DNA from: Blattamonas nauphoetae
Lineage: Eukaryota > Preaxostyla > Oxymonadida
Direction: 5' to 3'
Assembly: GCA_033064195.1 (NCBI GenBank)
Contig: JARBJD010000542.1
Location: 1 to 27,500 of the forward strand
Length of the DNA stretch: 27,500 nucleotides
This document shows positions 20,093-27,500 of this stretch, one piece after another. Numbering within the stretch: position 1 is the first letter of the stretch; the number at the start of each line of letters is the position of its first letter. Position numbers and translations under genes: made by a program. The notes under the pieces were generated by a model. It searched no databases. It had not been told where the DNA came from and saw only the letters and a program-made list of their open reading frames with translations.

Positions 20093-21184
20093 ATGTTGAC
20101 GGGCTTAATGAGTGACCTTATTTCAGCCAAAATAATCTCATCTGAACCTAATCAGTCCTGTTTGCCTCCTGATTGTTCTTTATCCTTTCTAGATCATTCA
20201 GCCTTCACCAATTGGGATGAAAAACAACAAAACTCTAATTCAGAGTTGTTGACGATATTTCGATCTCTGGTGGAAATAATCAAGGACGGTCATCCTTTTG
20301 ATGACGAGAGTTCAAAGAAAGCAGCAAACCTTCTTGAAACAATCAGGAAGACATTCAACCGAAACATGGACGATTTCATCCTTGGTCTCGCCCCATCATC
20401 TGCCGATGAGTCTGCGAAGGAATTTGTGTCTTCAATCGTAGTCCTCGCCTCGTCCTCCAACAAGACAATCATTACATCGATGCTGAGGGTCGTGCCGTGG
20501 CTGATCCGCCAAACCTCCCCAAAACAGTGTCTATCCCTCGTCCACCTCAATCTGGTCCCCCAACTCCTCTCAGCGATCAATGTCCAGTCTCTTTCATTTG
20601 CTGATGGTCAAGGTCTCATCCTCCTTGTCGCTGGTCTCCTCGTTCAATTGCTCAATCTTGCCTCTTTGTATTCTCTTGCCAAACTCGAAATTGAACATCA
20701 TTTGGACAGACAAGCTGTTCATGAAGCAGTTCTGAAACACATTCTCGTGCCATCTGAAGGATTCATTCGCCACATCTGTCTCAACCGCCTATCCATCTCC
20801 ACAGAAGCTCTGTCGAATCACTTTATGTCTCTTCTGATGCAGATCCTTCACATCTCTCCCTATCACCCTCAAACGATGGATTTCGTCCAAACCCTGCCCA
20901 TCGTTCTGTCGATCCCGAGCTTCCTCACGTTTTACTCATTCGACGTGACGATTGAGTCTTTTCTGGATGATTTGATTGTTGTGCAGTCAGAATGGGACAG
21001 GAAGGGTGGGAGTATTCGTCGGTCGGGGAGGATCATTTCTCGCTGCCTGGTGATGGAGGGATTCTCGGATGTATTGGAGCAGCTGATGACAACCGACAAG
21101 GAAGGAGACAGCGGAGGATATGCCGTGGAATTTTCGATCTCGTTGTCCAACCTTTTTGGAGTGAACTGTGCCGATCTTGAATAA
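20093..21184 (+). CDS. Single-exon helical-repeat protein of a lineage-specific family
   Basis: The product has 363 residues in one open frame. After about 35 N-terminal residues comes FLDHSAFTNWDE, then predicted amphipathic helices throughout: ELLTIFRSLVEII, AKEFVSSIVVLASSS, MLRVVPWLIRQTS, LSLVHLNLVPQLLSAINVQS, FMSLLMQILHISPYHPQTM. I recognise the style of a large oxymonad family of HEAT-like proteins that begin near an FxNW motif, contain the phrases LIPQLxxxLNxxSLSF and ISPYxxxTMDFV, and end soon after a GMxDVxE-like segment. The function is unknown. Met20093 is the first of several possible starts; Met20108 is an alternative. AATAAA at 21180-21185 overlaps the stop codon and is a plausible polyadenylation signal, which would imply a very short 3' untranslated region. 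Confidence 0.75.
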   Translation: MLTGLMSDLISAKIISSEPNQSCLPPDCSLSFLDHSAFTNWDEKQQNSNSELLTIFRSLVEIIKDGHPFDDESSKKAANLLETIRKTFNRNMDDFILGLAPSSADESAKEFVSSIVVLASSSNKTIITSMLRVVPWLIRQTSPKQCLSLVHLNLVPQLLSAINVQSLSFADGQGLILLVAGLLVQLLNLASLYSLAKLEIEHHLDRQAVHEAVLKHILVPSEGFIRHICLNRLSISTEALSNHFMSLLMQILHISPYHPQTMDFVQTLPIVLSIPSFLTFYSFDVTIESFLDDLIVVQSEWDRKGGSIRRSGRIISRCLVMEGFSDVLEQLMTTDKEGDSGGYAVEFSISLSNLFGVNCADLE

Positions 21185-22061
21185 AGCAACGACGAATCAT
21201 TGAACTTCGACACATCTGAAACACTGTTCACACTCCCTGTTTGAGTATCTCGTGTGGATCTTTTTCATGTTTTGACACTCTTTTCCCATTTCTTTGTCAA
21301 CACTTCAGCTTGAGATCTTCCCGAACAACACTCAATCCGCCACTCAATCGTCGACATCCTATCTTCGCATCTTTGACATTTCGACAGTTTCAACACAATG
21401 TGCAGCTCTCCAAATGTCACTCCATTGGAATGCCAACCATTTCAGCATCTGCAGACGAGCAGTAATGAATTAACAAAACCAACCATCAACCCGTCGCTCC
21501 TGGACTCGTCGAGAGAGACGCAGAAGTGCGCAGTTGAGTCAGCACTTGCACAACCACTCTTCTTCGTTGTGACCAACAGGGATGGCCAGCAATGAACACC
21601 ACCAGCCGATACGAACTCCTCTTCATTACTTCACCCAACGAACCACTCGACGACTCCACTCTCCTCAAATGATGCAGAGGATGCACACAAAGCGGGACGA
21701 AGCACACAAACACGCGAAAGTCGATTCTTCGGACAGACATGGATTCGACCGTCAGATGTCGAAATGAGGCTGGATGCATGTGCCTCGTGGATTACAAATG
21801 AAAATTGTGATGATCATCCAAATGAAAACGAGGAACCATTGGAAAGGCAGAATTGTGAAGCACGACATTGATTCTTTCTGTTCTTCAACACATCTTTCAA
21901 TTGTTTATCGTTCAAGATATCGTTGCTGTGTATTGATCAATTTTTGTTCTTTCACGTGAGATTTACTCTTCTTCTGTGAACTCAAGGAGGAATAAAGTCA
22001 ATAAGTGTAAGGAAATGGGATCAAATGGGCGCGAACTTCATTCTTTTTACAATCTGAGTCC
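21185..22061. other. Intergenic region, no gene recognised
   Basis: Only short unsupported frames are present. A vestige of the dispersed repeat lies near 21640-21740. At 22025-22034 the ATGGGCGCGA motif precedes the next SPRY gene. Confidence 0.45.
22025..22034 (+). promoter_or_regulatory. Candidate upstream element of SPRY copy 3
   Basis: ATGGGCGCGA at 37 bp before the ATG, the same spacing as at 4284 before SPRY copy 1. Confidence 0.35.
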
Positions 22062-22905
22062 ATGACACTCTCTTCAACTGGCACTGAAGATGACATCCAT
22101 CGTGTGTCGTCTGTCGATTCAGAGAGACTGATCAACCACTCCTCATCGTCAATTCCAGACGAAATGGTAGAATCAAGATGTGATGCCTATACTCGGGGAC
22201 CAGTTCCTCATATTGCCCTTCCACCTCTTCTATTCACCGACCCATCCCATTTCATCGTTAATGGCACCACCATCACTCGTTCGGAAGTTGATGTGGGTAT
22301 TTTTGGATTCGCTCGCCACAGCTCTGCACTTCTTCGAGATCCGATCACTTCAGAAATTGTGTCAGTCACTCTGACGATCCTTTCCCTTCCGAACCTCGAT
22401 CGTTTGTCCTTTGTCTTCTCCATCGTCCTCAGATCAAGTTGGCGGAATCAGAATTGGTGTTCTCGACTCGACTGCTCCTGTCCCAAAATTGGGTGAAACA
22501 CTTGGATGGGATGTTAAGGGTTTCTCTCCCTTTTCCTCATCTCTCCAGATTCTGTCTCACTCAACTCGTCAGCTGGTTATCTCAATCTCCACTCTCCATC
22601 CACGCAACACGTGTCGAAAAGCGCGTTCTGCCACTTCTTTTTAAAGGAAGGAGATTGTGTGCGGATGGAGGTGGACATGGACTCAACACCTCGAACAGCA
22701 CAATTCTTCGTGAACGGCGAAAATGGAGAAAGTTTCGTCTCTGGCCTTCCACTGTCAGTCCGAATTGGAGTTTGTGAATCACTTTTCTATCTCTTTTCAG
22801 TTCTCCGCTTATGGTCAAGGAACATCATTCAGAATCGACAGAATCCTCCAAAAAGAAAGACCAACACCAACTGCACCAGAAATGGAAGAAATCAAGTGGG
22901 AATGA
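22062..22905 (+). CDS. SPRY-domain protein (copy 3), four exons
   Basis: Exons are 22062-22401, 22433-22519, 22549-22769 and 22801-22905, giving 250 residues; introns are 31, 29 and 31 nt. The protein reads cleanly through IALPPLLFTDPSHFIVNGTT, GGIRIGVLDSTAPVPKLGE, EGDCVRMEVDMDSTPRTAQF, FVN, SGLPLSVRIG and GTSFRIDRI, and ends IKWE. This is the best-preserved of the three SPRY genes and shows what the domain should look like. It stands in the same order as copy 1: SPRY gene, dispersed repeat, then a minus-strand CRN-RHS gene converging on it. No signal peptide or membrane segment is evident. Its binding partner is unknown. Confidence 0.82.
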
Positions 22906-24742
22906 GAACAGAAAACGGGCAATCACTCAGAATGCTTCTTGTGTTTTTCGACAGAACCGCGATCCGTTGTCGATGCCTGTCGCAACACTCCAACATCGTC
23001 AGCCTCAATCGTCCGCGATGTCCAATCCTGACGCTCTCCATCATTCCATACACTCTCTCTGCTCTCTCCTTTCAATGTGATGCACGATTGATCTGATGAT
23101 TTGATGCAGCAGGTGTGAATGGGATGACCAGAATGACACACGTGGAATTCGGGCCGACGAAGGACATCGCACTGGTCGGCCCACCCATCAGCACAACATC
23201 ATTTCGGTTGATCAGTGTCCGATACTGTGTTTGCATGAAACACATCATTCTGCTCTCGCGACAAAATGACACTTCGACCACACATCGCAACAAGTCCCTC
23301 CGCATCTCCAATCTCAGATGATTATGTGCTGATCCATCACCAAGACAACATTCGCCGCACTTTCCTTGTTGGACTTGTTCTCCATTTCTGCGACAAAGCC
23401 AAAACAGACCGCGGAATTGTCGTCGATGCTTGAAGTCGGTGAAGATGTGCATGCCTCATCCAGACGAAGTGGAACATGCAAAAATGAATGATAAAGAGGG
23501 GATGGACATAATTAGTCCTCACAAACACAAACACGGGGCTATGGACGATTGACACAAACAGATCCTGGACAATCCTGGCAGCGGCCTTTTGCGAGCCCTT
23601 TCGACTGTTTTCCCGTCTTTCGTCGATGATTGGATCAATTCATTCAAATCCTTCCTCTGCCACAACCTTCTTGCGCACAAATTGCTGACACGTCTCCCGA
23701 CTGGATTGTTCTCGCTTCACAACTTGGAAACGTCGGATTCTTCGTTCAACTCGCTCGTGATCATCCGATCGTTGATCTCTCAGCTCGCATCGCTTGTTAT
23801 CATTTCTTTTTGGATGCAACGAGATCGAGGCAGTTCAAAGCGAGATGTTCCGTCTCCCACACTGCCACTCTGCTCCTCTCACCGCACAATGTGCCCTCCC
23901 TCCCATCAGCTCCCTCGGCCCCCAAAATTGTGAGTGGTCTCTTGGATTCGTGGATCCACTGATCACTTCAATGAGATCTGAGCCAATCGAGAACATGGAC
24001 GCGTCATCGTGCTGCTGTCTGTCCTCTGGAGTGGCTGTTGTTTATGTCGAACCTGCTGACCTCTGCGCCCCATCTTCTCTCGCGATTTCTGGGCTGAGCA
24101 CCCTTTCACTTGCTGGGAACGGGATTTCGGAGCTTCCGCTCAATTTCTTTCTCTCGCTGCCGAACTTACGTCGCGTGGAGTTGTCGTTGAGCGAGCTGAC
24201 GCCTACGATTGATCGGAAAATGCTCACCTCACACGCCAACCGCACTGGCACTGGCGTCTTCTTTTTCGTGTCCGTCTTGTTTGTGTAAGCCCACCCGCTC
24301 AAAATGATGGTTCTGAAAGGGCTGATGGAATTTATTGGTCCTCGCAAACACGGGAAAGCCACGATGGGCGATTGACACAAACCATCTCTGAACAATCCTG
24401 ACAACGGCATTTAGCGATCTATTTCGAGTGTTCCTGTGTTTTCGGGAGAGCTGCGGTTCCGAATCATGAAGCAATATGTTTGGGATTGCATGACGACAGA
24501 GCAGAAGAAGCGAGACGAATATTGCTGTTTCTGTGCTCCCCAGAGTCTAAACAGAGAAGTGGACATAAGACCGCACGATATATTGCCTCCTTTTCCATTT
24601 TCCATCTCATTTATCGCACACAAGCCAAAGAGTATTGTTTTGGAGAGGCCCATCAAGGAAAAGCTTGCTTGATCACTTTAGAAGAAAGAAGTGAGTAATC
24701 CAATGACGTGACAAATGAAGAGAGGTGTCGTGAGGTGAATTA
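22906..24742. repeat. Dispersed repeat block with an inserted gene fragment
   Basis: 22955-23230 matches 5206-5480, 23455-23613 matches about 5610-5785, and 24320-24780 matches 5655-6110. Relative to the first block there are about 700 extra bp (23614-24319), and the repeat segment next to it is present on both sides. Confidence 0.6.
23614..24298 (+). pseudogene. Captured fragment of a leucine-rich-repeat gene
   Basis: Two plus-strand stretches look coding. The first, about 23690-23930, reads SPDWIVLASQLGNVGFFVQL followed by a segment with ACYHFFLDATRSRQFKA. It ends at a possible splice donor GTGAGTGG at 23931. The second, about 23960-24230, includes LSTLSLAGNGISELPLNFFL and SLPNLRRVELSLSEL, which fits the leucine-rich-repeat pattern LxxLxLxxNxLxxLP. 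Start and end of the gene are missing. Similar copies of a non-coding repeat of roughly 110-125 bp flank the fragment (23501-23613 and 24320-24445), pointing to insertion by recombination or with a mobile unit. Confidence 0.5.
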
Positions 24743-26815
24743 TCACTTGCCCTTTCCTTCCTCCCCTTCTCTCAAATCACTTGATTCCCCATCGTTCGTT
24801 GATTCGTCGCGATTGTCACCAACGAGCACTTCCATTTTGAATGTGCTGTCTGGACCCAGTATCAGATCCCGATTCATTACAAAGCAATCTCGGAATGCTG
24901 GGCTGTCTGTCCTCCACCTCACTTCGATATTTGGTACGGTCAGCCGCGCGTCTCCCAGGTGCATATCGTGTTTCATGGTCAAGGATCGGTTCTCTTGCAG
25001 TCTCGTCGCCAGTGCCAGCAAGCGGGATGCAAACACACTCACTGGCTGATTGGAGAGGTGGGGGGCGATCAGAGGGACGAACACGCTGCACAGTCTCTTC
25101 TCGTCGAGTGTGATCCCGTCCTGTCCAAACATATCACTTATTCGATTGAAAATGTTGTCCAAGTCAGCGCTGAGCGCGCGGGGACTCAGTCCAAACACTT
25201 CAATCACATTCAAACAGACTACCAAGTCGCTTGGGGGCAAAGATCTGCTCTGCCCTTCTCCTTGGTCAGTTGCTGATTGTGCGGGATTCATCCCTTCTGG
25301 AAGTTCTGTCTCTTCCAAATCCAGTTCAAGTTGAAATCCATTGGGCACTGACTGGTGTGTGTCTGTCCCGCTTGCTGAGGCCGTGGCTGGACTGTGATAA
25401 TAGCTTGATGCATCCACGAGACAGCCAAATGCTCCGAGGATCCTGATCACCAGAGGATGCAGCTTGACAATTGTAGTGACGCTCGCTGGCCGGATCCAGT
25501 GTTCCTGTCCGTGCATCCCCAGATACTTCAGCATCGCGTAGAACTCCTGTCTCGTCCACAGTGGATAGTCTCCTTTCCAGCTCGGGGTGTTTGGGGACAG
25601 ACTTCCGATGAGTGTGTTGCAGGTGGCAAGCGAGGCTGTGCAAACTGTGAAGGAACCAGCCATGTCTTGGGCAGCAGATGGATCGATTGAGTCCACAATG
25701 CGAATCACGGGGAAACCACTCGTGAACAATGTCTCGGGAAGCGAGGAAGGATGGCTTCGAACTGTGAATGGGTTGTAGTGGTCCGAACGATCAAGAAGAA
25801 TCGTGAATATTGGCAGATCTGGGAGGATATACAGAATCGCCTGAAAAACATCGAAGATCATAAAAGAACAAACCACTTTGTCCAACTGCATCAAACAATG
25901 TATCAGATAGAGCAGCATCTGCGACTTCCCCGTCCCTGGTTGTCCGTGCACATAAATCTCTTGATACAAATTGTCTCCCATGAGAGCTGGACCGACAAGT
26001 TCATCAAAACGTGAAACATCCGCACCGTCACGAGCAATCCAATCTGGTGTCTCTTCGATTGATCTCCGCAATTCTTCATCTTCACCAACGGCGGGCAGAA
26101 GGGATCCACCGACGAAGTAGCCCTGTCGGAGATGATCCACGTCAGCGTCAGATAACTTCTTCTTTGAAGAGAATTTCTCGAAATGCGCAATCACCCCGAT
26201 CTGAAATTCCTGCCAGCAGTCTCGGATGTACATTTTCTTTCGGCCTCTGAACTTCCAATCAACTGTTGGGAGGGTGATCACTCGGCCTTCTCTTCGAGTG
26301 CAGAACAGGTCGTACACACTCCCCATCAGCTGCAAACGTGTATACAGCGATCCTTCACATTCAACAGCGAGGTGTAGCAGTTGTCCGACTTGTGATTTTG
26401 GAATCGCGACAATTTGCATTGGTCTGAGTCTGCCATCTTCCTCAACAGGCCAACAGCTTCTCAAGTCCTGGATCGTCACTGAGAGATTGTATTGATACCC
26501 AGAGCATCCAACCAAGTCTATCCATTGACGATTTTGGGCAGCGAGCACAGGGTCTGGATTGTCCTCTCCGTGAAGATCACCTGTTGCGTTGAGTGGAGGT
26601 ATAGTACATGGGAATTGAATAGTAATGTACACGTGTGTATCTTCGAGTATCTGGGTCAGTTTTCTGTACAAATCGATGATGTTGCGTGTTCCTTCAATTT
26701 CGACTTCTTTTCGTTTATCGATAGTCGCCCTGACCCGACGACCATCCATCCATCCGAAATTGACATGAGGGTTTGCGATAAGCAGATAGGGGATCGAGAA
26801 AGTGTCTGATTGCAT
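24743..26815 (-). CDS. CRN-RHS (Crinkler/RHS-type) protein, header plus NTPase subtype, looks whole
   Basis: The product has 690 residues and no visible intron. Order of parts: a short N-terminus with SIPYLLIANP; a header with IIDLYRKLTQIL and THVYITIQFPC; SGYQYN; RKKMYIRDCWQEFQIGV; a P-loop NTPase with Walker A GQPGTGKS at residues 291-298 and Walker B-like IFTILLD at 336-342; the segments GQEHWIRPASVTTIVKLHPL and LVVCLNVIEVFGLSPRALSAD; and a short acidic C-terminus. Unlike the gene at 11493-14504 it shows no recognisable nuclease-like core; the sequence goes straight to the region matching DCFVM. This makes it a different architecture, shared with relic 1. The Met at 26815 follows the conserved 5' motif at 26834-26862; a Met at 26872 would start upstream of that motif. 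It could act as an NTPase or assembly partner, but its role is unknown. Confidence 0.75.
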   Translation of the reverse strand: MQSDTFSIPYLLIANPHVNFGWMDGRRVRATIDKRKEVEIEGTRNIIDLYRKLTQILEDTHVYITIQFPCTIPPLNATGDLHGEDNPDPVLAAQNRQWIDLVGCSGYQYNLSVTIQDLRSCWPVEEDGRLRPMQIVAIPKSQVGQLLHLAVECEGSLYTRLQLMGSVYDLFCTRREGRVITLPTVDWKFRGRKKMYIRDCWQEFQIGVIAHFEKFSSKKKLSDADVDHLRQGYFVGGSLLPAVGEDEELRRSIEETPDWIARDGADVSRFDELVGPALMGDNLYQEIYVHGQPGTGKSQMLLYLIHCLMQLDKVVCSFMIFDVFQAILYILPDLPIFTILLDRSDHYNPFTVRSHPSSLPETLFTSGFPVIRIVDSIDPSAAQDMAGSFTVCTASLATCNTLIGSLSPNTPSWKGDYPLWTRQEFYAMLKYLGMHGQEHWIRPASVTTIVKLHPLVIRILGAFGCLVDASSYYHSPATASASGTDTHQSVPNGFQLELDLEETELPEGMNPAQSATDQGEGQSRSLPPSDLVVCLNVIEVFGLSPRALSADLDNIFNRISDMFGQDGITLDEKRLCSVFVPLIAPHLSNQPVSVFASRLLALATRLQENRSLTMKHDMHLGDARLTVPNIEVRWRTDSPAFRDCFVMNRDLILGPDSTFKMEVLVGDNRDESTNDGESSDLREGEEGKGK

Positions 26816-26885
26816 GTTGACGAGTTGTAAACTGGAGAAATTGAAGTGCCTAATTGGGACACGCTTTACCATAATTTATTGATGA
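26816..26885. promoter_or_regulatory. 5' region of the CRN-RHS gene with the conserved motif
   Basis: 26834-26862 is a close variant of the motif at 8191 and 14520 (core TTGAAGTGCCTAATTGGGAC on the plus strand). The plus-strand helical-repeat frame opens immediately after this gap. Confidence 0.45.
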
Positions 26886-27500
26886 GCTTCAAAAGAAAGA
26901 TCTCTTCAGACAGTATCCCTGGTATTCTCCTCATTCCCATTTTCATCTGATTGGTCTAGAATACTCAGAATTCTTTCCGCGCCTTGTCTGCAGGATCTAT
27001 CTGTGCTTGCGAATCGGGTCGTCTGGAACAACATCGTCCGGATCCTCTGGTGTTGTGTCAAGGTCTCCTCGACCAACACCGACCCTCGGTCAAAACGAGA
27101 TATGGAGCTGGATGACATGATCTTCCCAATGGAGCCAGCCCTCGTCCAGATCAGTCGCAATCGTCGCCTCCTCTCGTGGACCTTTGAATACAACTGGACG
27201 ATCAATTTTATGTCCGTAACCTTTAACGCAGGTGCGTCCCACCAACCAACAATGAATTTTCTTTGTTCTTCTCGCATCCCAACGGTCTTCCAGTCGCTTT
27301 GCGCCGAAATGGAGAACAATGAGACCAGCCAAGGGGTCGTCTTTGAGATTGTCAATTATGTCGAATATTGGGAACACTTTGGAGACGATTATTGGGACAG
27401 AGGGAGAATATTGCTGCAGAAGCAGGAACAAGAAGGGTTCGGAGATTGGCTCGAACAAACACTCCTTCCTGCCTTGGTATCGATGGATGCATTCGCTTTG
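26886..27500 (+). CDS. Helical-repeat (HEAT-like) protein fragment, runs off the window
   Basis: One plus-strand frame stays open for 205 codons from the codon after a TGA at 26883-26885 to the window end. It reads as convincing protein: LQTVSLVFSSFPFSSDWSRI, LSAPCLQDLSVLANRVVW, MIFPMEPALVQISRNRRLL, CSSRIPTVFQSLCAEMENNE, VEYWEHFGDDYWDRGRILL and DWLEQTLLPALVSMDAFAL. The style is that of oxymonad lineage-specific HEAT-like proteins. There is no Met until about 75 codons in, so either an upstream exon lies in the short gap or beyond, or this is the truncated remainder of a gene cut when the CRN-RHS block arrived. An ATG at 26882 is in another frame and I could not connect it by a standard intron. 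Confidence 0.6.

Larger units (their letters stand above)
22017..26815. repeat. Segmental duplication unit 2, second copy
   Basis: Partner of 4276-8175. Divergence is moderate in the genes and low around the CRN-RHS 3' end (24670-24780 against 6010-6110). Confidence 0.65.

Noticed and set aside
20093-21184. Membership of this gene in the same family as the ARM gene at 8291
   Set aside because: Both look helical-repeat, but no shared phrases or exon structure were found; they are treated as separate families.
27216-27293. Possible 78-nt intron (GTAACC..CAG) in the last gene
   Set aside because: The frame continues open through it with plausible protein (AGASHQPTMNFLCSSRIPTVF), and the length does not fit the 28-36 nt introns of this window.
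26906-27458. Minus-strand frames opposite the helical-repeat gene
   Set aside because: The plus-strand reading is clearly protein-like over the full length, so the antisense frames are shadows.
1-27500. Retroelements, LTRs, capsid- or envelope-bearing elements
   Set aside because: No reverse transcriptase, integrase, protease or capsid motif and no paired long terminal repeats were recognised; the link of the RHS name to retrotransposons concerns trypanosomes.
1-27500. tRNA, rRNA, riboswitch or CRISPR features
   Set aside because: None could be recognised by eye in any part of the window.

Overview
Organism and general picture. This is nuclear DNA of a microbial eukaryote. Coding segments are split by GT-AG introns of only about 28-36 nt, polyadenylation-type AATAAA signals occur, and the stand-alone SPRY-domain and HEAT/ARM-like proteins have the style of lineage-expanded families I associate with oxymonad flagellates (Preaxostyla, Blattamonas-like). 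That assignment is an inference from remembered protein style, not a search result. No rRNA, tRNA, CRISPR array or bacterial operon was seen. All three stop codons behave as stops in the open genes.

Layout. (1) 98-4178: a hAT-type DNA transposon about 4.07 kb long, with 19-bp terminal inverted repeats and an exact 8-bp target-site duplication; no recognisable transposase, but decayed coding-like fragments and a long purine tract inside. (2) 4321-5160: a four-exon SPRY gene, followed by a non-coding dispersed repeat. (3) 6075-18113: a tandem cluster of large minus-strand genes of the Crinkler/RHS (CRN-RHS) class, carrying an N-terminal header, a P-loop NTPase and, in some, a C-terminal nuclease-like domain. 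Two copies of a plus-strand armadillo/HEAT-repeat gene lie between them, each head-to-head with a CRN-RHS gene across about 115 bp. One CRN-RHS gene (11493-14504) looks whole, one is a solitary nuclease-like module, and two are relics. (4) 18227-19593: a second SPRY gene whose third intron holds a 519-bp inverted-repeat element with clear target duplication. (5) 20093-21184: a single-exon member of another lineage-specific helical-repeat family. (6) 22062-26885: a paralogous copy of the 4.3-8.2 kb block (SPRY gene, non-coding repeat, CRN-RHS gene), with a leucine-rich-repeat gene fragment lodged in the repeat; the CRN-RHS gene here also looks whole. (7) 26886-27500: the start of another plus-strand helical-repeat reading frame that runs off the window.

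How it fits together. The window is a mosaic built by segmental duplication, gene conversion and transposon insertion around an expanding CRN-RHS family. The recurring unit is a minus-strand CRN-RHS gene facing a plus-strand host-type gene across a short shared 5' region, which in three places contains a near-identical motif of about 28 bp. Whether the facing genes act together, for example as effector and carrier or as effector and regulator, is a hypothesis raised by the layout and is not shown by the sequence.
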